From the NCBI GenBank assembly GCA_026647565.1, contig JAPKGU010000052.1:1-38515 (forward strand): a stretch of 38,515 bases of DNA, read 5' to 3'. Every line of letters starts with the position of its first letter. Position 1 is the first letter of the stretch. The notes under the pieces were generated by a model. It ran no database searches. It was not told the DNA's origin and was given only the letters and a program-made list of their open reading frames with translations. Below are positions 1 through 8,188 of the stretch, in pieces. A program made the translations under genes and the position numbers. Origin of the DNA: Phycisphaerales bacterium. GTDB taxonomy: Bacteria; Planctomycetota; Phycisphaerae; Phycisphaerales; UBA1924.

Positions 1-23
1 CTCTCCCCCTCACCCTTCTCCCC

Positions 24-104
24 GCCATCGCCCTCTTCTCCGCCATTGCCTATTGCCCATTCCCCATTGCCTTCTTCGCCGCGTTCTCTTCTTCCTGCCC
101 CTCT
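24..104. repeat. Dispersed C/T-rich repeat, copy 1
   Basis: This stretch is built from short CCATT/GCCCATT units followed by a C/T-rich tail. About 40 bases (41-80) match the unit at 1065-1101 with only a few differences, and a related copy lies in inverted orientation at about 10081-10165. It sits in the non-coding leader of the first gene. The rest of 1-283 is C/T-rich sequence with no gene I can support. Confidence 0.7.
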
Positions 105-283
105 TCCCCCGCTCCGGCGCTCCCGTGCGCGCGCCGCACCACCCGCTCGCCCCGCACCGCCGAAAAATCGCATCATGAGCGCAAGTCCCGCTCCCTCGTA
201 CACATCCGCGCCCCTCGCGCGGCCTGCCGTGCGCCCGCGCGCGCACACCCGCGTCGCGCCCGCCTCTGGATGGAGGCACCATC

Positions 284-1219
284 ATGTCCGTCACCATCCA
301 TCCGCGCCCCGTCTGGCCGCCCAACTCCGAGAAGCCGACGCCCCCGCGTGAACGCACGCCCCGCGACGGCATCGAGTACGTCCCCTCATCGATCTACCCC
401 GAGTCGCGCTCCCACGACGACCCGCCCTTCCCCAACGACCTGGTCGCATTCCCCGACGCGATGACCGACGTCCACGCCCACGTCCTCGTCAACGACCTCA
501 TGCGCAACGACTGGTCCATCGACAAGCTCGCCCGCGAGTGGCACATCACCTACGCCTACGCACGCGTCCTCGTCGCCCTCCCCATCGTCCAACGCGAGCT
601 CGAGGCACTCAGGCACCTCATCGCGCTCCGCGCCGATCTCGTCGCCCTCGTGCGCGGCGAGCAGTCCTTCCGCGCGCTCGGCCGCATCGCCGACATGGAC
701 CTCCTCGATCCAGCCGACCGAGACTACTCCACCAAGGCCGCCAACCAGCGCGCCTCCCTCATCCGCAGTGCCTGCACCACACTCCTCCGCGAGTCCAACC
801 GCCGCAACCCAACCCGCACCGCGCAGACCAAAGCGCCCCGCCGCGCATCTCCATCCGATCCCGCACCAACACCCGAGCCAACACCCGATCCCGCACCAAC
901 ACCCGAGCCAGCACCCGATCCCGCATCGCCACCCGAACCAGCATCGCCACTCGAACCAGCATCGCCACTCGAATCCAAACCCCAGCGCGACCGGGCGCCC
1001 CAGGACCAGCCGTCCTCTGACTCCTCCTCGCCCTCCGCCTTCTCTTCTGCCTCCCCCTCTTCTCCGCCATTGCCCATGGCCCATTCCCCATTGCCTTCTT
1101 CCTCGCCCTTGCCCATGGCTCATTCCCCCTTGCCTTCCCCTCCGTGCTCCTCCGCGTCCTCTGCGTTCTCTTCACCCCCGCCCATCTCGTCCCGCGCCCG
1201 CGACCACCCCGCGTGCTGA
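284..1219 (+). CDS. Hypothetical protein with helical N-terminal domain and proline-rich repeat tail
   Basis: I do not recognise a family. The 311-residue product starts at an ATG with a good ribosome binding site (ggagg, 7 nt upstream). Residues about 60-165 look like a compact helical, possibly helix-turn-helix, domain (WSIDKLAREW followed by an Arg/Leu-rich helix), which could bind DNA; that is inference. From about residue 185 the protein becomes low complexity: Pro-Ala-Glu-Pro repeats encoded by 30-bp and 18-bp tandem DNA repeats. From about residue 247 the coding sequence is a copy of the dispersed repeat also seen at 24-104 and 10081-10165, so the last 65 residues (Ser/Pro/Leu with two Pro-Met-Ala-His units) are probably not a conserved domain. 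The native C-terminus may have been replaced by repeat insertion. Confidence 0.6.
   Translation: MSVTIHPRPVWPPNSEKPTPPRERTPRDGIEYVPSSIYPESRSHDDPPFPNDLVAFPDAMTDVHAHVLVNDLMRNDWSIDKLAREWHITYAYARVLVALPIVQRELEALRHLIALRADLVALVRGEQSFRALGRIADMDLLDPADRDYSTKAANQRASLIRSACTTLLRESNRRNPTRTAQTKAPRRASPSDPAPTPEPTPDPAPTPEPAPDPASPPEPASPLEPASPLESKPQRDRAPQDQPSSDSSSPSAFSSASPSSPPLPMAHSPLPSSSPLPMAHSPLPSPPCSSASSAFSSPPPISSRARDHPAC
856..970 (+). repeat. In-frame tandem repeats (30 bp x2, 18 bp x2)
   Basis: A 30-bp unit occurs at 856-885 and, with one difference, at 886-915. An 18-bp unit is exactly duplicated at 935-952 and 953-970. Both unit lengths are multiples of three and encode Pro/Ala/Glu-rich protein in the hypothetical gene. 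Confidence 0.85.
1019..1178. repeat. Dispersed C/T-rich repeat, copy 2 (inside a coding region)
   Basis: Two units of the CCATTGCCCATGG-type repeat lie at 1065-1095 and 1104-1135, flanked by C/T-rich blocks including a run of ctcc-gcgt-cctct type at 1139-1173. The same block order appears inverted at 10081-10165. It encodes the C-terminus of the upstream hypothetical protein. Confidence 0.7.
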
Positions 1220-1285
1220 GCCGACGGCCGCGCCACGTGCACACACATCACATCTCATGGCTCACCCGCACGCGGGACGTGATAC

Positions 1286-1307
1286 CGCGCGGGCCTCTCC
1301 CCGCGCG
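1286..1307. terminator. GC-rich hairpin between convergent genes
   Basis: cgcgcggg (1286-1293) and cccgcgcg (1300-1307) can form an 8-bp stem with a 6-nt loop. It lies between the converging hypothetical gene and marC. There is no T-run on either side, so activity as an intrinsic terminator is uncertain. Confidence 0.35.
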
Positions 1308-1333
1308 CGAATCCCATTCCACGCGTTCTGACC

Positions 1334-1921
1334 TCACGGCGAAGAGAGCGAGATCGCCCTCACACCGCCCAGGAACATCTCCACCGAGATCGCCACCAGC
1401 AGCATGCCCATCAGCCGCTCCACGGCGATGAGCGCTCGCTTGCCGATCATCTCCGCCGCGCGCATCCCGATCAGCAGCACGACGCCCGTCGCAAGCCACG
1501 CGAGCACGACGGCACCCAGCGTCTCCACCTTCCACGCGCCCGGTCCGCCGCTCTTGAGCATCACCATCGCGATCGCCGATGGACCCGCGAGCATCGGCGT
1601 CGCCAGCGGCACGATCAGCGGCTCGCCCCCGCCCTCCGACTCGAACGAGAGCTTGATCGAAGGGAAGATCATCGGCAACGCGATCAGGAACAGGATGATC
1701 GCCCCCGCCAGCGTCAGGGCTTCCTGCGAGACGTGCAACGCCCCCAGGATGTACCCGCCCGCGAAGAAGAACAGGAGCAGAATGACCAGCGCAAAGAGCA
1801 GCTCGCGAACGAGCACGCGCGTCCGCCGCTCCGGCGGCACCCTTGCCAGCACGCCCACAAAGACCGGGATCAGCCCGAAAGGATCGAGGATGAAAAACAG
1901 AAGGATCGCGGTCGACAGCAT
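1334..1921 (-). CDS. marC: MarC family integral membrane protein (UPF0056)
   Basis: The 195-residue product has about six hydrophobic segments and the hallmark MarC motifs: LDPFGLIPVF near the N-terminus, AGPSAIA in the middle, and RLMGMLLVAISVEMFLGGV at the C-terminus. Members of this family are inner-membrane proteins of uncertain function; the E. coli name came from a proposed link to multiple antibiotic resistance that is not firmly supported. It is slightly short at the N-terminus compared with typical members (about 200-220 residues). It is divergent from the serine dehydratase gene across a 170-bp gap. No convincing Shine-Dalgarno is visible; TACCAT lies 6 nt upstream of the ATG. Confidence 0.88.
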   Translation of the reverse strand: MLSTAILLFFILDPFGLIPVFVGVLARVPPERRTRVLVRELLFALVILLLFFFAGGYILGALHVSQEALTLAGAIILFLIALPMIFPSIKLSFESEGGGEPLIVPLATPMLAGPSAIAMVMLKSGGPGAWKVETLGAVVLAWLATGVVLLIGMRAAEMIGKRALIAVERLMGMLLVAISVEMFLGGVRAISLSSP

Positions 1922-2077
1922 GGTCGCATGGTAACGCCCCCGGCTCCTTGTGCTTCACGCCAACGCGCCGCGCAGAATGTTCAGCACGACACGCCCGATG
2001 TCCGCCGCTGCCGCCGCCGGCGCACCGCTCACGCCGCCACCCGCCATCGCCCGGATCGAACCGGATTCGGTGAGGCA

Positions 2078-2083
2078 TACGCT
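2078..2083 (+). promoter_or_regulatory. TACGCT -10-like hexamer, putative leaderless promoter of sdaA
   Basis: TACGCT ends 8 nt before the GTG start of the serine dehydratase, which lacks a Shine-Dalgarno at normal spacing. The distance places the transcription start at or next to the start codon. The same hexamer and spacing recur at rsfS and the AddB-like gene. Confidence 0.5.
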
Positions 2084-2091
2084 CATCCCCC

Positions 2092-3525
2092 GTGGACCCC
2101 ATCAGCGTCTTCGACATCTTCAAGATCGGCGTCGGCCCGTCCAGTTCGCACACCATGGGGCCGTGGCGCGCGACCCAACGGTTCATGAAGGCATGCGAGG
2201 CCAGGGCGGGCTCGATCGGCGCGGGGCTTCCGGGCGTCCGATCGATCCGAGTCGACCTGTTCGGCTCTCTTTCGAAGACCGGCAAGGGCCACGGAACGGA
2301 CATCGCCGTCATGCTGGCGCTGTCGGGCGAGGATCCCGTCACCTGCGACACCGCGCTGATCGACCCGAGAATCAGGGCGATCCGCGATCGACGAACGCTC
2401 CCGCTCGCGGGTGTTCGCTCGATCCCCTTCGAGCCGGATCGGGACATCGTCTTCCATCCGACTTCGCTTCCCTTCCACCCCAACGGCATGACGCTGCACG
2501 CGATCCTCGATGATGGGCGGGAGTTCAGCGAGACCTACTACTCGATCGGCGGGGGATTCGTGGCGCAGGAGGGAGAGGCCCCGACCGGAAACGCCGCCGG
2601 GCCCACCGTCGCCTACGCGATATCGAGCGGGCGTGACTTCGTCGATCACGCCTCGAGGGACCGCGTTTCTCTGGCCGAAGTCGTGAGACGCAACGAGCGC
2701 GCGTGGCGGACCGACGCCGAGATCGATGCGGGCCTGCTCCGCATCTGGCACACCATGCGGGAGTGCATGTACCGCGGGTGCCACACCGGCGGCGTGCTCC
2801 CGGGCGGACTGAACGTGGTGCGGCGTGCCGCGAGCATGAACCAGAGCCTGCTCGGCGACGAGATGTACGAGGGAGAGCAGGAGTGGCTGTACGCGGTGCG
2901 GATGCGGGGGAAGAACTTTCGGCAGATCCTCAAGTGGGTGAGCTGCTTCGCGCTCGCGGTGAACGAGGAGAACGCGAGCTTCGGGCGCGTGGTGACGGCA
3001 CCGACGAACGGGGCGGCGGGTGTGATCCCGGCGGTGCTGATGTACTACGACAGGTTCTGCGACTCGACCGACCGAGGGATCATCGAGTTCATGCTCGTGG
3101 CCGGCCAGATCGGCACGCTCTTCAAGCAGGGGGCGACGATCTCCGCCGCAATGGGCGGATGCCAGGCCGAAATCGGCGTGTCGAGCGCGATGGCCGCCGC
3201 GGGCCTGACGCACGTGCTCGGCGGCTCCGGCGACCAGGCCCTGATGGCCGCGGAGATCGCCATGGAGCACCACCTCGGCATGACGTGCGACCCCATCGGC
3301 GGGCTGGTGCAGGTGCCCTGCATCGAGCGGAACACGATGGGGGCGGTCAAGGCCATCACGGCGGCGAACATGGCCGTGGACGGTGATCCCAAGTCCGCTC
3401 GTGTCTCGCTCGACGATGTCATCCGGACCATGTGGGCGACGGCGCAGGACATGAGCGCCAAGTACAAGGAAACGGCCGAAGGCGGCCTGGCGGTCGCGAT
3501 CCCGGTGACCCTGCCGGAGTGCTGA
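2092..3525 (+). CDS. sdaA: L-serine dehydratase, single-chain, iron-sulfur type
   Basis: Catalyses deamination of L-serine to pyruvate and ammonia in the cytoplasm. The N-terminus has the family signature [18 protein letters not shown], so the GTG start fits known homologues exactly. The 477 residues cover the beta domain (about 1-160) and the catalytic alpha domain. Three cysteines that ligate the [4Fe-4S] cluster are visible at C357 (GGCQAEIG), C399 (TCDPIGG) and C410 (VPCIERN); their spacing of 42 and 11 residues matches the characterised bacterial enzymes, as I recall them. It is transcribed away from marC and followed by a DUF2934 gene. No normally spaced ribosome binding site is seen; a TACGCT hexamer 8 nt upstream suggests a leaderless mRNA. 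Confidence 0.96.
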   Translation: MDPISVFDIFKIGVGPSSSHTMGPWRATQRFMKACEARAGSIGAGLPGVRSIRVDLFGSLSKTGKGHGTDIAVMLALSGEDPVTCDTALIDPRIRAIRDRRTLPLAGVRSIPFEPDRDIVFHPTSLPFHPNGMTLHAILDDGREFSETYYSIGGGFVAQEGEAPTGNAAGPTVAYAISSGRDFVDHASRDRVSLAEVVRRNERAWRTDAEIDAGLLRIWHTMRECMYRGCHTGGVLPGGLNVVRRAASMNQSLLGDEMYEGEQEWLYAVRMRGKNFRQILKWVSCFALAVNEENASFGRVVTAPTNGAAGVIPAVLMYYDRFCDSTDRGIIEFMLVAGQIGTLFKQGATISAAMGGCQAEIGVSSAMAAAGLTHVLGGSGDQALMAAEIAMEHHLGMTCDPIGGLVQVPCIERNTMGAVKAITAANMAVDGDPKSARVSLDDVIRTMWATAQDMSAKYKETAEGGLAVAIPVTLPEC

Positions 3526-3644
3526 GAGACGCCGATGGCGTGCCTCGGGCCGGGTCTCCCCGCTTTCTTCCGGGTGGAGCAAAAGTCGGTTCTCGGGCGT
3601 GCCGACGAATCCGCTGCCTCGCTGAGAGGAATCGGAGACGTCCC

Positions 3645-3974
3645 ATGCGTAACCCGGACCGCGACCCCCTTCCCGCCATGTCGTACACCGGAGTGGAGAT
3701 CAAGCCGCTGGCGGCCGGTCCGACGGACGAGGCGATCCGGGAGCGGGCACACCAGATCTGGCTCGCTCGAAACGGAGCGCCGGGGAATCCGACGCTCGAC
3801 TGGCTGCAGGCGGAGATGGAACTGGTGGCCGAGCTGCGAACCGGGTCGCCGGCGCGGGCGAGCGTGAAGCGTGCTGAGCGGGCTCGGACGTCGAGCCAGA
3901 TCGAGCCGCTCCCGGAGCCGGCCAGGTCGTTTGCGCGGGGGGACGCGCAGCCGGATCGCCGGCGCGCCGCGTGA
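3645..3974 (+). CDS. DUF2934 domain protein
   Basis: The 109-residue protein carries the DUF2934 signature at about residues 25-65: EAIRERAHQIWLARNGAPG followed by TLDWLQAEMEL, i.e. a short helical motif ending in a Trp/Glu-rich helix. The function of this small soluble domain is unknown. The ATG at 3645 is chosen because a ggag lies 7 nt upstream; the open frame extends further 5' but only into sequence overlapping the serine dehydratase gene. The remainder is Arg/Ala-rich and probably disordered. It converges with the UPF0316 gene, ending 22 bp from it. Confidence 0.75.
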   Translation: MRNPDRDPLPAMSYTGVEIKPLAAGPTDEAIRERAHQIWLARNGAPGNPTLDWLQAEMELVAELRTGSPARASVKRAERARTSSQIEPLPEPARSFARGDAQPDRRRAA

Positions 3975-3996
3975 AGGTCCGATCGATCGCGGGCGG

Positions 3997-4566
3997 CTAC
4001 TTGCGCTTGAGCTGTGAGCGCCAGCCGCCCGACTGCTGCTGGGCCTCGACCAGCTTGGCCGAGGCCAGGCGGATGTCGTCCACGACGACGAAGCAGTTGG
4101 GATCGAGTTGCCTTGCTCGGGCGAGCAGCTCGCGGGTGCTCTTTCGCTCGGTCTCGATGAAGAGCATGTCGACAGGCCCGTCGCGTCCCTTGCCGGTGAA
4201 CTCGGTGACGACGTAGCCATCCTCCCGCATGGTCCTGACAAGCTCGGGGCCGTTGCGCGTGAAGACGCGGACGACCTGGTGCCCGAACGCGATGCGGCGC
4301 TCGACGGTGATCCCGATGAAGTTGCCGGTGGCGAATCCCAGCGCGTAGGCAACGGGATAGAGGGGGTTCTCGTGGACCTTCTGGATGACCTGGGAGACGA
4401 CGAGGATCCACACGAGGACCTCGAAGAAGCCGAGAAGGAACGACATGGACCGGAGGCCGTTGATGACGGTGATCGTCCGGATGGTGCCAAGCGAGACGTC
4501 GGTGACTCGGGCAAGGACGATCAGGAGGCAGGTGAGCGCGACCTGCCAGTCGAGTTGGAATGTCAT
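3997..4566 (-). CDS. UPF0316 / DUF2179 membrane protein
   Basis: The 189-residue protein has three or four membrane segments in residues 1-95 (DUF5698-type part: LARVTDVSLGTIRTITVING, ALGFATGNFIGITVE) and a soluble C-terminal DUF2179 domain (about 95-180). The N-terminal TDVSLGT and ATGNFIG motifs are typical of UPF0316. The biochemical role is unknown. It lies 44 bp downstream of the terC gene on the same strand and is probably co-transcribed, so it may fall under the same riboswitch; a metal or ion-homeostasis role would be inference from that position. Confidence 0.88.
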   Translation of the reverse strand: MTFQLDWQVALTCLLIVLARVTDVSLGTIRTITVINGLRSMSFLLGFFEVLVWILVVSQVIQKVHENPLYPVAYALGFATGNFIGITVERRIAFGHQVVRVFTRNGPELVRTMREDGYVVTEFTGKGRDGPVDMLFIETERKSTRELLARARQLDPNCFVVVDDIRLASAKLVEAQQQSGGWRSQLKRK

Positions 4567-4610
4567 GGCTGTTTCCGCCTCCGGCCCGCGTGGCGCGGGG
4601 CCTGGATCGA

Positions 4611-5765
4611 TCAGTCCTGCGACTTGACGCCCGGGTCGGGCGTCGGGGCTTCCGGCGAGGGCACTGGGTCACGCCGGAACATGGCGGCCGGATCGAGGAT
4701 GCCCTCGGGACCGGGGAGTTCCTCCTCCTCGCCGGGCTTCGCGGGGATCAGCCAGGACGCGAGGACCGCGACGCCCAGCAGCGTGATGATCACGAGCAGG
4801 GAGACGGTGTTCGGGATCTTGTACTCTGTGTGCACGAGGAGCATCTTCACGCCCACGAACGCGAGCACGAGGATGAGGGCGGGCTTGAGGTAGCGGAACG
4901 CGGAGATCAGGTTCGCCAGGCAGAAGTAGAGGGCGCGGAGGCCGAGGATCGCGAACACGTTGGACGTGAAGACGATGAACGGATCGGCCGTGATCGCGAA
5001 GATCGCGGGGATCGAGTCCACCGCGAAGATGAGGTCCGTGAACTCGACGAGGACGAGCGCCAGGAAGAGGGGCGTGGCGGCGCGCCGGCCGTTCCACTGG
5101 GTAAAGAACTTCTGCCCGTCGTAGTGGGGCGTGACCGGGATCAGCTTCCGGACGAGTCGCACCGCGGGGTTCCGGTTCGGGTCGACGTTCTCGCTCTTGA
5201 TCACCGCCATCTTGAGGGCGCTCAGGATGAGGAACCCGCCGAAGACGTACACGATCCAGGAGAACTTCGCGATGAGGGCGGCGCCGACGCCGATCATGAG
5301 GCCGCGCATGACGAGCGCGCCGAGGATGCCCCAGAACAGCACGCGGTGCTGATAGACCGCGGGGACGCCGAAGTACGCGAAGATCATGGCGATGACGAAG
5401 ACGTTGTCCATGGACAGCGACTTCTCGACGATGTAGCCGGTGAAGAAGAGCTTCGCGGCCTCAAGGCCGTCGACGTTCCGAGGCGGGCCGCCGAGCTGCT
5501 GCACGTCGAGCCCGATGCCCAGGACGTGGTTCTCGTAGATGAAGTAGACGCCCACGTTGAAGATCATGGCGCAGACGACCCAGACGATCGTCCACGTGAT
5601 CGCTTCCTTGGGCCTGACGACGTGGGCGTGCTTGTGGAAGACCCCCAGGTCGAGGGCGAGGAAGATCAGGACGAGCGCGACGAAGCCGACGTAGAGCCAG
5701 ATCACCTGCGGATGCGACGTCGACGCAGGGACGATGGAGGCCAGAGCGGTGAGGGTGGGGTGCAT
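4611..5765 (-). CDS. TerC/Alx family membrane protein, probable manganese exporter
   Basis: The 384-residue protein has about nine hydrophobic segments and the two acidic intramembrane motifs of TerC: FTGYIVEKSLSMDNVFV (about residues 108-124) and EFTDLIFAVDSIPAIFA, with an internal SNVFAILGLRALYF. Alx and related TerC proteins export Mn2+ or help metallate exported proteins. The C-terminal 45 residues are Pro/Glu-rich and cytosolic or disordered. The upstream region contains a yybP-ykoY type riboswitch, the classical manganese sensor controlling alx and other TerC genes, which strongly supports an Mn-related function. No strong Shine-Dalgarno is seen right before the ATG, consistent with translation being controlled through the leader. 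A UPF0316 gene follows. Confidence 0.93.
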   Translation of the reverse strand: MHPTLTALASIVPASTSHPQVIWLYVGFVALVLIFLALDLGVFHKHAHVVRPKEAITWTIVWVVCAMIFNVGVYFIYENHVLGIGLDVQQLGGPPRNVDGLEAAKLFFTGYIVEKSLSMDNVFVIAMIFAYFGVPAVYQHRVLFWGILGALVMRGLMIGVGAALIAKFSWIVYVFGGFLILSALKMAVIKSENVDPNRNPAVRLVRKLIPVTPHYDGQKFFTQWNGRRAATPLFLALVLVEFTDLIFAVDSIPAIFAITADPFIVFTSNVFAILGLRALYFCLANLISAFRYLKPALILVLAFVGVKMLLVHTEYKIPNTVSLLVIITLLGVAVLASWLIPAKPGEEEELPGPEGILDPAAMFRRDPVPSPEAPTPDPGVKSQD

Positions 5766-5793
5766 AGAAAGGAAGCCCTGTGCGTGCGCTCAC

Positions 5794-5935
5794 AGACCGA
5801 CGACGGAGACCGCCGTGTGGTCTTGCCTGTGCGTTCATCACGCAAGGAGCGGCCGGGGGCTGGAGATGTGCCCCGTGCTGACGACCGGCTCCTGCCCGCC
5901 CGAGAGCGGGAGGCTACTCCCCATCACGCGCGAAA
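5794..5935 (-). ncRNA. yybP-ykoY manganese riboswitch in the terC leader
   Basis: Read on the minus strand, the leader contains, in the right order, GGGGAGTAGCC (5922-5912), CGTCAGCACG in a hairpin after a GC-rich stem, a variable middle helix, and GGCAAGACC (5827-5819). The GGGGAGUAG loop, the GUCA-containing loop and the GCAAGACC/GGUCU closing element are the conserved core of the yybP-ykoY family, which binds Mn2+. AGACC can pair with either of two downstream GGTCT copies (5811-5807 or 5798-5794), suggesting mutually exclusive hairpins. It ends about 30 nt before the terC start codon. Confidence 0.8.
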
Positions 5936-5949
5936 CAACTCGCAACGCA

Positions 5950-5977
5950 AGCGTAGGCGTGGGGGGACTGCCGTCAA
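5950..5977 (-). promoter_or_regulatory. Sigma-70 type promoter for the terC riboswitch transcript
   Basis: On the minus strand TTGACG (5977-5972) and TACGCT (5955-5950) are separated by 16 nt. The predicted start, around 5943, lies just upstream of the riboswitch core. Confidence 0.6.
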
Positions 5978-6001
5978 CAGCGGCGAGACGCGGGGATGCG
6001 C

Positions 6002-8098
6002 TCAGTCCTCGGTCTCATCAGGCCCGTCGTCGATGTGGGCATCGAACGACGCATCGGGTGCGGGATCCATCGGCCCGGCGAAGCTCGGCCCCGCAGCCGC
6101 GTGACCGGCGGGCGCTTGGGGCGTCGATCCGTTGCTCAATCCCGTCTCCGGGCGGACCTCCCTGTAGACGGATCCGTCGACGAAGCCGTGGAGCTTGCGG
6201 GCGCGAACCGGATGCTGGAGCTTGCGGATGGCCTTGGCCTCGACCTGCCGCACGCGTTCGCGGGTCACCTTGAAGATGCGGCCGACCTCTTCGAGTGTGT
6301 AGGTGTACCCATCGCCGATGCCGTAGCGGAGCTTGATGATCTCACGCTCGCGATAGGTGAGGGTCTTGAGGACCTGCTCGATGCGGTTCTTGAGCATCTC
6401 CTGCGCCGCGGTGTCGGCGGGTGGCGAGGCACGGTCGTCCTCGATGAAGTCGCCGAAGTAGGAGTCCTCGCTCTCGCCGACGGGCCGGTCGAGCGACACG
6501 GGATGGCGGCTGACTTTCATCACACGCCGGACCTCGGCGACGGTCATCCGGGCGCGCTCGGCGAGTTCCTCGATGGTCGGCTCCTGGCCGGTTTCCTGGA
6601 GGCACTGCTTCTGGATGTTCCTGAGCTTGGACATGGTCTCGATCATGTGGACCGGGACGCGGATGGTGCGGGCGTGGTCGGCGATGGCGCGGGTGATGGC
6701 CTGCCTGATCCACCACGTGGCGTAGGTGCTGAACTTGTAGCCGCGCTTGTACTCGTACTTGTCAACGGCGCGCATCAGGCCGGTGTTGCCCTCCTGGATG
6801 ACGTCGAGGAAGGAGAGCCCGCGGTTGCGGTACTTCTTGGCGATGGAGACGACGAGTCGGAGGTTGCCTCCCGACAGGTCGCGTTTGGCCTGCTCGTACT
6901 CCCAGAAGACGGTGCCGATGTCCTTGATCCGCGTGGCGAGCTGCTCGGGCTCTTCGAGGACAAGGGTGCGGAGGCCCGCGAGTTCCTCTCGGAGGACGGC
7001 GAGGTCGTCGGCGCGGCGCGGGTCCGGCGACTGGACCAGGTGCTCGATCTCGTTCCGGAGCACGTCCATCTTCTGTCCGATGGAGCGGAGCTTGCGCATC
7101 AGCGGGATGATGCGGCCCGTGCGGAGAGAGAGCTCTTCCGTGAGCGCGGCCATGCGGCGGCGTCGATCGGTGATTCGGGCCTGGATCCGCTCGCATTCGC
7201 GGGCCCGCTTGGAGCGCTTGGCGGCCTCCAGGGCGTCCCAGTCGCGGGCGTTCATCTCCAGCAGTTTCTCGATGGTGCGGAGGTTCGCGGGAATCCGGCG
7301 GGCGATCTTGTCCTTGGCGTTGGCCTCGGCGGTTGAGATGCGCATCGTCCGGTCGAAGGGGAGGTCTCCGGTGTTGACCTGGCGGAGCGTCTCGACGGCC
7401 TGCTTGACGACATAGTCCGACTCGAGGCACCGGCGCCGGAAGATCATGCGCGTGGTCTCGATCTTCTTGGCGAGACGGATCTCCTCGTCGCGCGTGAGCA
7501 GCGGGATCGAGCCCATCTGGGTCAGGTACATCCGCACCGGGTCGTCGATGCGCTTGGCCCCGCTCTCCTCTGCCGCGGCTTCCTCGAGCTCTCTGGCGAG
7601 GGCGACCTCGTCGAGCGCCTCGGCCTCGGCGACGTCCTGCTCGGCCTGGGTCATGGGTCGCCCATCGGCGGCGCCGGGGCGATGGCTCTTTGAGAGTGCG
7701 GCGGCCTCTTCGGATCGCTCACCACCGGCGACGCTCATGGCCCTGAAGGGGCGGGCGATTCCGGGGGAGAGTCCCAGTGGTGTTCGGGAGAGGGCGTTGT
7801 GGTTCGGCTCCTCACCCCGGGCGAGTGAGGCGCGGTGGAGGCGGGCGCGGAACTCGAGCTCGTCGATGAGTTCGAGGCGGAGTCGATCGCAGACGCAGAG
7901 CAGTTCGTCGATCGGTTCGGGGGCGACGACCTCGTCGGGGATGGTGTTGTTGAGCTCCTCATAGGCCATCCAGCCGCGCTTGGCGGAGATGGTGAGAAGC
8001 TCGGCGACGGCGGGGTGCATGGCGTGGAGTTCGGGCTGCGGAACTCTCGGGGCACGCGGCGTGCTCCTTGCTTTCCCCGTTGCCTTCGTGCTGGGCAT
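6002..8098 (-). CDS. rpoD: RNA polymerase primary sigma factor (RpoD/SigA)
   Basis: Primary sigma factor directing core RNA polymerase to housekeeping promoters. Visible in order: a region 1.1-like domain ([21 protein letters not shown]), region 1.2 ([20 protein letters not shown]), a long helical non-conserved region, region 2 ([20 protein letters not shown] then [19 protein letters not shown]), region 3, and region 4.2 ([19 protein letters not shown]). About 698 residues from the chosen ATG, which has gagg 9 nt upstream. A GTG at 8173 would add 25 residues and lies 15 bp after dnaG; it has TAGAGT 12 nt upstream and cannot be excluded. A Pro/Ala-rich, Asp-ending tail of about 55 residues follows region 4. 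Gene order dnaG-rpoD is that of the macromolecular synthesis operon, without rpsU. Confidence 0.95.
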   Translation of the reverse strand: MPSTKATGKARSTPRAPRVPQPELHAMHPAVAELLTISAKRGWMAYEELNNTIPDEVVAPEPIDELLCVCDRLRLELIDELEFRARLHRASLARGEEPNHNALSRTPLGLSPGIARPFRAMSVAGGERSEEAAALSKSHRPGAADGRPMTQAEQDVAEAEALDEVALARELEEAAAEESGAKRIDDPVRMYLTQMGSIPLLTRDEEIRLAKKIETTRMIFRRRCLESDYVVKQAVETLRQVNTGDLPFDRTMRISTAEANAKDKIARRIPANLRTIEKLLEMNARDWDALEAAKRSKRARECERIQARITDRRRRMAALTEELSLRTGRIIPLMRKLRSIGQKMDVLRNEIEHLVQSPDPRRADDLAVLREELAGLRTLVLEEPEQLATRIKDIGTVFWEYEQAKRDLSGGNLRLVVSIAKKYRNRGLSFLDVIQEGNTGLMRAVDKYEYKRGYKFSTYATWWIRQAITRAIADHARTIRVPVHMIETMSKLRNIQKQCLQETGQEPTIEELAERARMTVAEVRRVMKVSRHPVSLDRPVGESEDSYFGDFIEDDRASPPADTAAQEMLKNRIEQVLKTLTYREREIIKLRYGIGDGYTYTLEEVGRIFKVTRERVRQVEAKAIRKLQHPVRARKLHGFVDGSVYREVRPETGLSNGSTPQAPAGHAAAGPSFAGPMDPAPDASFDAHIDDGPDETED

Positions 8099-8188
8099 CG
8101 ACCTCATCCTCGCAACAGTCGGTCCGACGAGTCCATTCCGGTTCGCGACGCGAAGCGCGGGTGGGTGTGTCACCTGCGCGGCGACACT

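Noticed and set aside
2083-3582. 499-residue minus-strand frame over sdaA
   Set aside because: Shadow of a clear L-serine dehydratase.
4567-4610. Hairpin between terC and the UPF0316 gene
   Set aside because: ggcccgcg/cgcggggcc can pair imperfectly, but there is no T-run and the gene pair seems co-transcribed.
4560-6104. 514-residue plus-strand frame over terC
   Set aside because: Asp/Glu/Arg/Val-rich shadow; terC and its riboswitch explain the region on the minus strand.
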